Shown: positions 38,417 to 48,770 of the stretch, in pieces | Layout of the letters: each line of letters begins with the position of its first letter | How positions within the stretch are numbered: the first letter of the stretch is position 1 | Assembly: GCA_039881145.1 (NCBI GenBank) | Contig: JAYKKI010000063.1 | Coordinates: 13,237,001-13,301,000, forward strand | Direction of reading: 5' to 3' | Length of the DNA: 64,000 bases | Origin: Druceiella hillmani | Lineage: Eukaryota > Arthropoda > Insecta > Lepidoptera > Hepialidae | Made by a program: the position numbers and the translations under genes | Notes under the pieces: model-generated | Databases searched by the model: none | What the model was told of the DNA's origin: nothing | Seen by the model: only the letters and a program-made list of their open reading frames with translations

Positions 38417-39236
38417 ACTCTGGAAATTGTTTCAGCACAAATACAGATATAAATATAAGTATATATAAAAAAAAATAAAATAAAATAAAATAAAAGAAAT
38501 AAATATATGAATACAAAAAACCGGAGATATGTAGAATTAGTGTATTACCTTGTCCTTACTTTCAAATACCCTTGCCTTTATATAAATATATTACCGAGAA
38601 TAACTTCCATTTAATTGTATTACATACACAGTAAACTTTGCATTGTAGAACCTCACATAATAACAACAATTGAATTTATTACCCTCACTAAAATATTGGT
38701 ATATTGTATAACTCTCGGAAATATAATAAAACCTACACTGCGCCCCTGCAATAAACTCACTAACATAAACGATGGAAAAACTAACTGACTGGCGTTTCTC
38801 CAAAGTTATTATACAACATTGATACTACAGTACTCTGGAAATTGTTTCAGCACAAATACACATATAAATATAAGTATATATAAAAAAAATAAAATAAAAT
38901 AAAAGAAATAAATAAATAAATATATGAATACAAAAAACCATATATAAATATCAATAAAAACCATATATATAACCAATATATGAATACAATATGTAGAATT
39001 AGTGTATTACCTTGTCCTTACTTTCAAATACCCTTGCTTTTGTATAAATATATTACCAATAATAACTTCCATTTAATTTTATTACATACTTCGTAAAGTT
39101 TGCATTGTATAACCTCACATAATAACAACAATTGAATTTATTACCCTCACTAAAATACTGGTATATTGTATACCTACACCCTACACTGCGCCCCTGCAAT
39201 AAACTCACTAATATAAACAATGGAAAAACCCGCACA
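38417..39236. repeat. Tandem duplication, ~414-bp unit x 2
   Basis: CTCTGGAAATTGTTTCAGCA starts both units (about 38418 and 38832). Each contains an AAATA/AAAATAAAAT-rich tract, GTAGAATTAGTGTATTACCT, ACCTCACATAATAACAACAA and GCGCCCCTGCAATAAACTCA in the same order. The second unit has an extra AT-rich stretch at about 38940-38990 and lacks a short piece near its end. Confidence 0.92.
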
Positions 39237-39299
39237 AACCAGGCTTCCGCTATTGTGATTGAAACATATAAATGCTGTTGGATATTCCTAAGAGTTAAT

Positions 39300-39452
39300 C
39301 TTTGCTAATATCCCACCTGAAGATGTTGTAATAAAAAGAAACCTAGGTCGTGGTAAAGAAATTAAAGAAAGTAGAAATAATACTACAGCACGTAGTTTCA
39401 TTTAATTGTGAATAATGAATTTCAACAAAATTAACGCCAAATATATTCAATA
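39300..39452 (+). mobile_element. Hammerhead-family element, copy 3 (single arm, truncated)
   Basis: Starts at the element's centre (CTTTGCTAATATCCCACC) and runs through one arm to the tail AACGCCAAATATATTCAA. The core has CUGAAGA, GAAACC, UAGGUC and GUGG, but the second strand of stem II is AAAAA instead of ACAAC, so stem II cannot form. Starting in the middle and keeping the tail is what a copy truncated during reverse transcription would show. Confidence 0.6.
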
Positions 39453-40306
39453 GTAAAATGTGTTTTTAGATATTACTTTATTATTCTTCTATAGGTGTCT
39501 GTAAATTCCTGTATATCGCATATGAGAACAAGAGTGGAGAAGGTACAGCATTCAGAATGTGCGAAATCGCCGAACACTAAAAAGGATCTCTATGGGACTA
39601 TTCCGGTCATATAAGACGATATAACCGGAATGGAAGGAACGGAATGGCGAGAATAGCCCACAGAGGACACACGTAATATGCAAAAATATTATTTTTTTTC
39701 CACAGAAAATGTACATGACGAGTATGGTGTAGCTAAAATAATTTGAAAAAAGTTCCCGTACAAAAGTGCGTTTTTCTACGCAAGTTACTAAGAATGGCAA
39801 TTAAGTCGAAAACTTAGTAAAATTAAACACTGAATTTGCACATACAAACGTGAATTGATATAAAAAAACAAACCCAAAAAATAAAAAAAAATATTAAAAT
39901 GCGCCAAAAAGATCGCGTAGAGAGAGGTTATGAAATTTATATTTGGCAACCAACTGACTGGCGTTTATTTAGGCGATGGGTATAAATTAAAAAATTTGAG
40001 TGATGTTGGTTATTTTTTCTAGTCACGTATAAAAAGTTATTAAGCACTCCTTAGATTTTTATTGTTATTTTTAATTCTCTAACAATTCTTGATCTATTAA
40101 AAAATAATTCACGCGCTTTTATGGAGCTTTTTGCTTTGTGTTCCGATTAGAAATTGAATTTCACTTTTGTTCTTCCCTGTCTGTCAAACGCTGAACTGTT
40201 TGTTTTTATACATTCTAAAAATGCTAGCTTTGTTAATAATTGTATTTTACACAATTAAATCAAACTACGTGACATAGTATTATTTCTACTTTCTTTAAGT
40301 TATTTA

Positions 40307-40348
40307 CCACGACCTAGGTTTCGTTGTATTACAACATCTTCAGGTGGG
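40307..40348 (-). ncRNA. Hammerhead ribozyme motif, type I, apparently intact
   Basis: Read 5' to 3' on the minus strand: CCAC (stem I), CUGAAGA (conserved C3-A9), U, GUUGU-AAU-ACAAC (stem II), GAA (G12-A14), ACC-UA-GGU (stem III), C17, then GUGG pairing with CCAC. Cleavage would fall after C17, between 40311 and 40310. All canonical core nucleotides are present. Stem III is only three pairs with a two-base turn, but ACCUAGGU is self-complementary, so two molecules could share an eight-pair stem III, as proposed for other hammerheads with minimal helix III. Activity is untested. Confidence 0.65.
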
Positions 40349-40370
40349 CTGTTAGCAAAGATCTTTGCTG

Positions 40371-40412
40371 CCCACCTGAAGATGTTGTAATACAACGAAA
40401 CCTAGGTTGTGG
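40371..40412 (+). ncRNA. Hammerhead ribozyme motif, type I, U17 variant
   Basis: Same layout on the plus strand in the other arm, with CCAC, CUGAAGA, GUUGU/ACAAC, GAA, ACCUAGGU and GUGG. The base before the cleavage position is U rather than C, which the NUH rule permits but which usually cleaves less well. Otherwise intact. Confidence 0.5.
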
Positions 40413-41284
40413 TAAATAACTTAAAGAAAGTAGAAATAATACTACATCACGTAGTTTCATTTAATTGTGAATAATGAATTTCTACAAAATTAACGTCAAA
40501 TACATTCAAATTGTATTTTACTTCTTTAGCGCCAGACCCCTTTTTATCGGTTTTCTTTTGTAAGTAAATTGGACATTAAGATGAATAATTTATTTGCAGA
40601 ATTGATTATTGTAAATCAAATAATTACAAATAAAATAAAGAAGAAGTTTGAATGTAAAAGTATTACTGAAAACTGGAAAATTTTCTTTAGAAGTGTAGAT
40701 TTTGATTTGTCGAATATTACAAAAATTATCTGGAGAAAACTTAAATTTTCCCGAAAAAAAGGTGACAACCCTAGGTCCGGTAGTAGCGTAGTTCCATGTT
40801 GAAAGTTGCTTATTTCTACTATACTTTATTTCTATTAAAAATTAAACTTTATTTGGATTGTTTTAGTAAATTTAACAATTCATTGTATATTTTAATTTTC
40901 AAAATTTAATTATTTGATCTAATTTGAGTTTTGTAAACCGTATTTATAATTTCGATCAAGCTATAAATGCACAAAAAAAATTTTTGTTTTGCATTGTGCT
41001 CACAAATTTCATTATACATTTTTTTCTCCTATGATGCTAAATTGCTGCATTTTCATCACATTCTGTTTCTGTTACTCCGGATTCAATTTCGCAATATGTA
41101 TAGACTAACTATATAATATATCTTGGCACGTCGCTTTAGAATAAATATGTACGGGTGTAACATGGGTGATGGAGACTAACAACATGTTACAGAACCATAA
41201 TATTAAAACATATGCTTTTCACCGACGATAAATTGTATTTTGCTCAATTTGCAATAAGAGAACAAGGGGTAAATAGATAATTAT

Positions 41285-41545
41285 ATGCACAGTCGAGACA
41301 AGGTTCTTGGACGTCATTACACGTGTTGCAAAGCTTAAGTGGCAATGGGCCAGACCAGAGCGCAAGACTCGTGTTGCAAAGTAGTCCTTGAGGCGAAAAG
41401 CACCCACAAGGAAGGCCAGGTATTCGTTGGTACGATCATATCAAAAGAACAGCGGGAGTGATATGGAAAAGCACAAAATTGAGAGGAATGGTATAGAATG
41501 AAAGAAGGCCTACACCTCTGCGGTAGAACATGGCTAAAGAAAAAA
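41285..41545 (+). mobile_element. LINE C-terminal remnant (plus strand)
   Basis: Translated plus strand shows VAKLKWQWARPE, then after a frameshift RPGIRWYDHIKRTAG-like sequence (RPGI/RWYDHIKRT) and NERRPTPLR. This is the conserved tail of insect endonuclease-RT elements, usually IAKLKWNWAGH...GRPPTRWVDDIKRTAG. Frameshifts and stops show it is dead. No RT domain is attached. Confidence 0.75.
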
Positions 41546-42089
41546 AATTCAATTTAATTGTGAAAAAAAATGCAGTTGAGGCAGGATTAGAAAGTGTTTA
41601 AACTTTCTTTAGATAATTAATAACATCCACTATTTTTGAATGCGAAAGTCTAAAATATGCTGAAAATAATTGAACACAGAACGAAATAATATCATGAAAG
41701 AAGGATGAAGCCATTTTGTTTACGTGATCAACGATAAAACCACATCCGCATTTGCACCACATATGGACGTAAATATTTTGTTGGTGATCGCCCTCGTGAA
41801 ATGAAAGATCTACGTATTATTTATGTGATGAATATGTATGGCTAGTTATAATATAAAAAAAAATTTATTTAAGACATACCATCCATCACACTAATTTTAT
41901 GGAGGGAAATTTATTTGTAGCTAGTTTTTAGGGTCCGGCCAAAAAACAGTTTATTTGATTGATATGAAAATTTCACCATTATAGTATCCAGATGTACACA
42001 AGGTATTTTTGGAACGTTCGCATAATGTATAATAACAACCGAATACATTTTTATAATACCTATATCCTATCATAGAGACATGCCATTAG
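41546..42089. other. AT-rich intergenic DNA, nothing recognised
   Basis: No supported gene or repeat pair. Confidence 0.4.
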
Positions 42090-42295
42090 TAGTATAAAAG
42101 AAATAACCAAAGTAAGAGCACTCTTATGTACGTCCTTTCTTTGACATATCATAATTAGAACCTGGTGCTAGTTGGAGCCCCATTTTAAATAGTATATATG
42201 GTATAAAGTGTCTGTTGAGTGGTATAACGTCATTGAAATAACGGCTTAAGTGAATGGATCAAATTGTACCGAGTGCGTTTTTGAGTTAAAGTTCT
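42090..42295 (+). repeat. Diverged dispersed repeat, copy 1
   Basis: Shares with 43170-43370 an ordered series of words: ATCATAATTAGA.CCTGG, GGAGCCCC/GGGGCTAT, TGTCTGTTGAGT, GAAATAACG.TTAAGT and CCGAGTGC.TTTTGA. The two copies flank hammerhead-family copy 5. Confidence 0.5.
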
Positions 42296-42679
42296 AAACA
42301 ATTATGTAATTATATAGTACGAGGCACTGACGGTTTCAGGGTGGCACTGAAAGTTCCTGGAATTGTCAATTAATGGTGATAAAACAAATTAATATTTTGA
42401 AAAACGAACTCATGGGCAATTTAATCTACTTTACTTGAATTTTTCATTTGCTTTTACAAATTGGCGGCAATTTGAAAATTGTGTATATCACATCAAAGTG
42501 AAGGTGAAAAGAGAAAATTTTTGTTCGATGTTTTTTTTTAAATTTTTTATGGTCTCAGAACACAGCAAAGTTCAATAGATTTTGATTAGCATTTTGTTAC
42601 GAAGTCTTATCTTTCGCCGATGTTTGCATCTGATTTAATGAGTGAAAGGATGATCATACCAATCTCAGCGATGATCGCG

Positions 42680-42800
42680 TGAACACAACAACAGAAGGTA
42701 ACATCAATGGGACAACAGAAGATAACATCACAACAACACAACAACAGAAGATAAAATCTATTCTTCAACAGCAACAACAGAAGATAACATCAATGGGACT
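42680..42800. repeat. CAACAG-rich imperfect tandem repeat
   Basis: Repeated ACAACAGAAGATAACATCA units of variable spacing. It produces the low-complexity N-terminal half of a spurious 98-residue frame. Confidence 0.75.
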
Positions 42801-42879
42801 TATGATAAGCACTGACAGGAGAGTAACCTATGAACCGATTGAACAAATTCAGACAATGGTATCACACCGATGTCTAAAT

Positions 42880-43097
42880 TTGCTCAATATCAACATCCGT
42901 TGTACTACAACATCTTCAGGTGGGTTATTAGCAAAGACCTTTGCTAATTGCCCACCTGAAGATGTTGTAATATAACGAAACCTTGTACGTGCTAAATAAT
43001 TTAAATAACGTAGATTTGATACTACATCACGTAGTTTCATTAAATTGTGAATAATGAATTTCTACAAAATTAACACCAAATGTATTCAATATTTAAC
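42880..43097 (+). mobile_element. Palindromic hammerhead-family element, copy 5 (degenerate)
   Basis: The left arm is short, ending after the stem II region (ACTACAACATCTTCAGG). The right arm is complete to the tail ACCAAATGTATTCAATATTT. The plus-strand core keeps CUGAAGA and GAAACC, with stem II GUUGU/AUAAC still pairable through one G-U. Stem III (UUGUAC) and stem I (GUGC) are altered, so cleavage is unlikely. Confidence 0.6.
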
Positions 43098-43169
43098 TTT
43101 TCATGTTATCTGCCGTATTGTATTGAATATCATTAGCGCTCTAAAAGTGATTCCAAAAGATGGGTATTT

Positions 43170-43370
43170 GGCTCGTTTTCAATATGACTCTTTATATATT
43201 TGTTTTCTTTCATTCTCCATCTGTCTTATCACAATTAGAGCGTGGCACTATTTGGGGCTATATTTTTTTTTGTTTATATGGCTTTAGTATGTCTGTTGAG
43301 TACAATATTAATGGAAATAACGATTTAAGTTAGGGTATCGAACTTTGCCGAGTGCATATTTTGATTTAAT
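43170..43370 (+). repeat. Diverged dispersed repeat, copy 2
   Basis: Partner of 42090-42295, same orientation; see that entry for shared words. More AT-rich than copy 1. Confidence 0.5.
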
Positions 43371-44030
43371 TTGAAAATATTACATATAGTCATACCAAAA
43401 TTATTTTTGAAGTAATTCTACGCAACAGTGAAATGTACGAAATAAAAGACTCGAGATGTCGTGGGATATTCGATAGCAGCGAAGCATTGCATCGCATATT
43501 AATTGCATATAATATTGGATTTTTAATTACGAATTGATATGATATAATATTGATAAAGTAATAAATAATAGACATTTTACATTATACTTATTTTTACATT
43601 ATAATCATTTTTATATTTTTACATTAAAATAAAAATAATGTTGCGTTTAATGTACTCGGCGTGCCGTATGTCTGTTAAATTCGTCATCCCAAATACGAAA
43701 ACGCGCTGCCCAGCCAATGAGGGGCGTTTCATCGCCGCATTCGTTCGTGACGTTTTACTTTTTTCAGATAGGTCCCCATTCCAAACGTTCTTTAAGAAGC
43801 TTCGCTTCGAAAAGTTCCAGGATATGTATGTGCGTGCGTGTGTGCTTGTGTTCTCGTGGCAATTATTAAATATTGTTGATTACGAGCGTTATTAGGTTAC
43901 AACATTTGACCGTACGGCTCCAGTAAAGTATAGAATAAACAAATAAACTGTTAAGAATATCGTTAATTAATTAAATGTAATAATAACTAAATACAAAGCA
44001 TTTAAAATATAATGAAATACCATCACTTTT
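43371..44030. other. Intergenic DNA with a GC-richer patch
   Basis: The patch at 43650-43760 contains AAACGCGCTGCCCAGCCAAT and GGGGCGTTTCATCGCCGC. An 85-codon plus-strand frame (43638-43895) covers it, but no domain was recognised on either strand. It may be a small transposon remnant. Confidence 0.3.
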
Positions 44031-44035
44031 TCGTG

Positions 44036-44376
44036 TGTCCTGTCACGTAACGGAGTGTGTCCTGTCACGTAACGGATCTGGTTTTTCGAATCTGGCCCGT
44101 TCAGCAGCACCCCACCACCAATCTTCGTATTTCAACCAGGTCGGTGACAATGAGTTCCTCAATATTGTCGGCAGGTTTCCGGACAATATGACAGAAGTAT
44201 TCGATAATTCACCGGTGATAGATGGTGGACAAACTAGTCCTTATTCTAACATTTTTCGGTATCGAGACCTTGGATATGTATTCGATCTACGAGAAATTGA
44301 GCATCTTCTTCCAGCAGAATATTTCAAAGGCGTCAATTTTCTTGCAATCTGCCATCTTCAGTACCCTCAAAGCTAG
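44036..44376 (-). mobile_element. LINE C-terminal remnant, minus strand
   Basis: The minus strand reads CKKIDAFEIFCWKKML, then RIRTSLSTIYHR, EYFCHIVRKPADNIEELIVT and DLVE. This matches the common post-RT region KKIDAFEMWCWRRML...KTRLSTICLRRILGYFGHIARR...DNLEKLIVTGKVEG of insect endonuclease-RT elements. It keeps a mostly open frame with two stops. The plus strand happens to be open for 113 codons here, but the antisense match shows that frame is a shadow. A 20-base tandem word, GTGTCCTGTCACGTAACGGA, sits at the 5' edge (44035-44074). Confidence 0.85.
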
Positions 44377-44429
44377 TAAGGGGCAGTTAATTATAGAATA
44401 TTATGAACTATATTATTTAGAGTAAAAAT

Positions 44430-45235
44430 AAAAAAAGACATTGAACATTAAAACCTAGTAATTAGCAAAGTTGCTACAATTAAACCTTCATTAGTTAATT
44501 ACTACGAGGAATGCTATATTTAAATTTAATATTATTAAGTACCTTGGGCTTATCGAAATTTGGGTCATGGAGGGCGTTTCTACTAATAATGGCTTAACGT
44601 TTTTCTTGTTTCTATTCTGTTTTAACTTCTTCTAATAGCCTATTCTTGTACCATAGATAAAACAATCAATCATCAACCCACGTTTCCTGCAGCGTCTTTC
44701 TTTCCATTTTTCCAACACGTATCAATCATTCGGCACTTCGTAGCATCATTAATAGTTAGTCGCCCTTGGGTTACCTTATTCATCCCCTCAAAAATCTCTC
44801 CCTAATCACTTTATGCCATATTTTGAATATAAAAAGGGCACTAAAACGCGGCCCAGATGACAAACAGCCGAGTGTCGGATATCCACACCGGAATGGCAAA
44901 AAAAAGCGAAAGTGACACGTGTTTTTTTTTAAAAGGAAAATAAATGGTTTCGTCACGTGCTAGTGAGACGTAACGTGTCTGCGGTGCGGTATCGTTTGTT
45001 AAATTCAACACTTCGCATAAAAAATATGTAAATTCCTACCCGTCTTACTATTTGACACCTACTCGCACAGTGGTTTGGTGAACATTGGTTGGAGACAAAA
45101 TTTCTATTATTAAATTAATTTTTGTGTACAATTTTACCTTCATAAATTTATGGAATATAAATTATTGCGAGTATTGCAACAAATATTTGTTATCTATCTA
45201 TTATATATATTAAATATCTACTGTTATATTAAATA
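44430..45235. other. Intergenic DNA, nothing supported
   Basis: No recognisable coding region. AT-rich with a slightly GC-richer portion at 44840-45000. Confidence 0.4.
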
Positions 45236-45652
45236 TCATCATCATATATATTAATACGCTAAGGTTAAGATGTTACACTCCCTTTTTAGAAAAAACCTCA
45301 CAACTAATCCACATAAATTATATATCATTTTATAGATAATTGCTTGCTTTACCGGCATCCACAACTAAAAAATTTATTATTGCTATTGTTTTTGCAAATT
45401 AATTAATTATTAAAATTATATACAAAAAACAGAAATGCTGCCATCTAACGGCTCAACGTCAATATGATTGACGGTCGGTAAAATTTTTGTTTAATTTCAA
45501 ATCCACTCACGTATAAATAAAGTGGCGCTTTAGCTCAATGCTTTTGATACTTGCGCCTCTATGTGTCAATTTTAGTAAAATATTTGTTTGATCTGTCATC
45601 TGAGCTTCATAATGGAATAAATAATGCGAAGACTTCGCACGGGTCACGCTAG
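45236..45652 (+). mobile_element. Non-autonomous Helitron, copy 2
   Basis: Plus-strand orientation: 5' ATCATCATATATATTAATAC and 3' GCGAAGACTTCGCACGGGTC followed by ACGCTAG, then T. It pairs with the reverse complement of 23017-23443 along its whole length. No Rep/helicase coding capacity. Confidence 0.7.
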
Positions 45653-46261
45653 TTAATTTTATTCGTATGTCAGAAAAACCAAGCGGTCAAGGATCTTTAT
45701 CTTAATTACTTTTTTTAACGTATAATGTCAAATGGTAGATTCGGTCGCCCAATCCGATGAAATTCTGAATAGTGATAGATGTTCTGTAGTACTTTCTGTC
45801 TGTCATGACCTAACTGTTTCTCCAACTTTAAATCTATTCATTTCAAATATGCACAAAAAAATAATGATACCATCTCTGTAGGTGTGAAGTGGAAACGAAA
45901 AATACTTGATTTGCCTCCACTAACGGGAGATGTGTTATTAGACAAGACTTTTGTAATACTTCTTATTTTAAAACCTCTTTTGCGACTTAATATTAAGGGA
46001 GAAATGTATGCCATCGAATTGATTAAAAGTAATAATCAATTTCATCTAATTAATAAAATTTGGCGTGCAACAGTAACATAAAGTTAAGTAGTAAGTAGTC
46101 TGATCAAAGCTAAGTCATATTGCAATAGTGGTCTAATCATCCTCATCTCACATGAATATATACGTGCTTAAAGACTGTGATGTAGTTCGTGGTGGTCCAC
46201 AACTATTTTGCTTTAGAATCGCTTTCTTCCCTTTTATTTATTCTTAACGTTTGAAAATATT
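45653..46261. other. Intergenic DNA, nothing supported
   Basis: The plus-strand 65-codon frame at 45884-46081 has no recognised domain. No repeats found. Confidence 0.35.
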
Positions 46262-47310
46262 TAAATACATTTCAATCTGTTTTGAAAACTGGCCGTCATA
46301 CCTCAACAGCGTTAGTGACAATTACAGCTGATATACGTTTAGCCATGAATACGACTCAACTCATAATACTTGTACTTTTTGACTTCAGCAGTGCATTCAA
46401 CTCCGTTGACTTGGATATTTTGCTAACTTGTCTGAAATATTTGAATATATCTCAACACTCATTGGAATGGTTTAGCTCCTATCTATATGGAGGTCGGCAA
46501 TTTGTGAAGTCTTCAGATGTGTGCTCTGAATGGATGGACTTATCAGCTGGTGTACCTCAAGGAGGGGTTCTTTCTCCACGTCTCTTTTCAATCGATCATT
46601 GGGCTCATAAAATGGATTCGTTAGTAATCCAATTAAGGCTCAAGCTATCATAATTGGTAGCCATAGACTGATTTCTAAAATTAGGCTATCACATCTGCCG
46701 TATCTAACATTAAATGACACACCAATTCCATTTACGTCAACTGTTAAAGACTTGGGTCTACTGATCGACCAAAATCTTAGCTGGCAACCTCAAGTAAATG
46801 ATGTTAGTCATCGTATCTTCAGCAGAATGTATTCCCTCAAGCATCTTCAAAATTTTCTAGACGTTTAAACCAAGCCCACCTCTGTCAAACACTCTTACGA
46901 CCACTGCTCGTCTACGGAGATGTATGCTATTCAGACCTTGCTAAGTATCACCTTAGAAAATTAGAACGCCTACAAAATTTGTGCATTCGCTTTTTTTTTG
47001 GTTGCAAAAAATACGATCATGCATCTCAATTCAGAGTGCAACTTGAATAGACGAAGTACGTGATCAGCGCAATCTTCACATTCGTACACTTCTCTATAAT
47101 ATTTTGAATAATGTTACATATCCAACATATTCTAGAAGCAGACTTAGTTACTTGTCTACACGGTTTAGGCCTACGCTTTGACAAACAGCTCAAAAAATTT
47201 GCAAATTTGAAAATTTCCCCACGTATCAAGAACCGATGGCAGTACAATCATTTCATAACTAAAAATGAAGGAAAAAATATAGTATGTTTTTGTAGAAATA
47301 TGAACTAAAA
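46262..47310 (+). mobile_element. Jockey/CR1-like LINE reverse transcriptase with internal deletion
   Basis: Starts within the RT domain: KTGRHTSTALVTITADI, then LIILVLFDFSSAFNSVD with the first catalytic Asp, DLSAGVPQGGVLSPRLFSI, and an abrupt loss of the expected YADD segment at about 46600. In another frame the protein resumes as NPIKAQAIIIGSHRLISKIR, then VKDLGLLIDQNLSWQPQV. It continues after stops as LLRPLLVYGDVCYSD, RFFFGCKKYDHASQFRVQL and ILNNVTYPTYSRSRLSYLST. This order matches the RT-to-C-terminus order of insect Jockey-superfamily elements. The YADD deletion, at least three frameshifts or stops and the missing endonuclease make it a dead copy. Confidence 0.9.
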
Positions 47311-47849
47311 AATATTTTTAAAGATGTATAAACATTTTGGTAAAGAGCGAAAGGATGTCTCACAACTCGGTATAACCTAATTTTATTTCAATAAGGATAA
47401 AAAAGAATAAAGAAAATGCCAAAAAAATTAACTTTAATTTATAAAAAAAGCGTGGTGTACTCTCTGCTTACATTTTCTTAACAAGCACCAACATTTATTT
47501 TTTAGGTCATATTCCTACAAAAACATGTTGTTTTTCTTTTTTTAAACTATAATTTTTTGTATTTAATATGTATAACCGAACGATATGTCCTGATATATAT
47601 TGACTAATTATTATGTATTTTCAATGTTATTAGCTTCAAAATTTTAGTGACTCACGTTTTTTTAAATAAACATATGTTAAATGTAATAAACGACGTTCTG
47701 AAGACATCTACTTTGGTATTTCAACTTAGAAACCCCTGTATTTCTATTAAATTATTTCGCATAGTAAAAAATACATAAGTAATTCCTTAGAAGTAATTAT
47801 CGTTTATAATTTTTCAAATATAATGATTATATTTTCGTCTACCGTCTAC
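47311..47849. other. AT-rich intergenic DNA, nothing recognised
   Basis: No gene or repeat pair supported. It may contain 3' UTR of the preceding LINE. Confidence 0.4.
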
Positions 47850-48075
47850 TATGAAGACATTCCGTATCCACCCCCGCCCTCATGGTTGTATCAGGTCGCG
47901 CGTGCCGGGGCGCGCGCCCCATGAGGGTAGTTCAGTAGACGTGGCGTGTCCGAGTTAAAAGCGCATTAGCGCGCGCATCCATCACGTTCCGCGTAATGAT
48001 GCGCGAGCGCTGATTTATGGTGTGAGTCAGGGCTGCGCGGGCGGTGGGATGTGTTAGTAGTCCTAAGAAGTGACT
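47850..48075. other. Strong GC-rich island, candidate conserved non-coding element
   Basis: The most GC-rich block in the window (CGCGCGTGCCGGGGCGCGCG, GGGCTGCGCGGGCGGTGGGA). It has an imperfect inverted arrangement: GTCTACTATGAAGAC and CCCTCATGG on the left, CCATGAGGG and GTAGAC on the right. It contains a TGAGTCA AP-1-type word (48023-48029) and TAATGA. It has no open frame of note. A CpG-bearing promoter, an enhancer or a GC-rich transposon end are all possible. Confidence 0.3.
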
Positions 48076-48117
48076 GTGGATACAGCAAAATGGTCTTTAA
48101 TTTCGTTCTCTAAGGTG

Positions 48118-48770
48118 TCTAATATATGAATGGGAATATTCTTGAACGGATCAACTGTTATAAGTACTTTGGACCAATGGTTGATGATAAAGATAATAAA
48201 AATCTTGAAATCAAATGCAGAAACGAGCAAGCCAGACATGCTTTCCTCGAGATGAGAAGGATCTTCTGTTATCGCAACTTAAGTCTGAACCTGTAACACG
48301 TCTGTCGCGTTGCTACGAATTTTCGGTCTTATTATAAGGAATTGAAACATGGGTCTACACAGAAGTGTCAAGCAGGGTATTCCCTCAATTTTCACTTCTG
48401 CGTTCATGCCTTTGAGAAGAGAGCGTACCGCAGAATGTTGCTAATCTTATGAGTTTAGAAAGTGTGCAATACAACGGTACTTTAAGGGATGAACAAAGAA
48501 ACAGAGATCTTAAAAAGTATAAAAACACACAAGCTCCAAAATCATGAACTAATTCTCCTCCACTCCAAAATTATGGATAAATTCATTATGCAAGCCAAGA
48601 TACTGAGCAAAAAGGGGAATAGCAGGAGGAGGATATCCTGGCTGAAGAACGTACGCTAATGGCGTAATAAAAGTAATCATTAGCTTATTCGGGCAGTCAC
48701 ATCCAAGCTTCAAATAGCTGTAATGATTGTCAACTTTAGTTAGTTGAAAGTACTATAAGATGAAGAACAA
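48118..48770 (+). mobile_element. Endonuclease-RT LINE C-terminal half, decayed
   Basis: Plus-strand translation gives MNGNILERINCYKYFGPMVD, then EIKCRNEQARHAFLEMRRIF, CYRNLSLNL, EKRAYRRMLLI, NKETEILKSIKTHKLQ, MQAKILSKKGNSRRRISWLK and KLQIAVMIVN across frames. This follows the thumb and C-terminal order of the common insect element with KYKYLGTVV, IEQARSAFVRMRNLFC and GRRRISWLRNLRDW motifs. Several stops and frameshifts; the RT palm is absent. Confidence 0.88.

Larger units (their letters stand above)
40251..40508. mobile_element. Palindromic hammerhead-family element, copy 4 (best preserved)
   Basis: Two inverted arms of ~100 bases meet at a spacer of about 22 bases (40349-40370). The left end is ACAATTAAATC. 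The right arm continues about 40 bases further into a tail ending TCAAATACATTC. A perfect 13-base direct repeat, AATTGTATTTTAC, flanks it (40238-40250 and 40509-40521), so the ends are well defined. Both arms carry a hammerhead-like core, on opposite strands. Inverted terminal arms with a one-sided extension and variable-length target duplications match pseudo-LTR pairs of Penelope-like retroelements; that class is inferred because no RT/GIY-YIG coding region is present. Confidence 0.65.

Noticed and set aside
42679..43040. 98- and 63-codon frames sharing TTSSGG and PPEDVV
   Set aside because: Products of CAACAG repeats and the inverted arms of hammerhead-family copy 5.
44035..44376. 113-codon plus-strand frame with protein-like composition
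   Set aside because: The reverse strand matches the conserved C-terminal region of insect LINEs over the same span, so the plus frame is a shadow.
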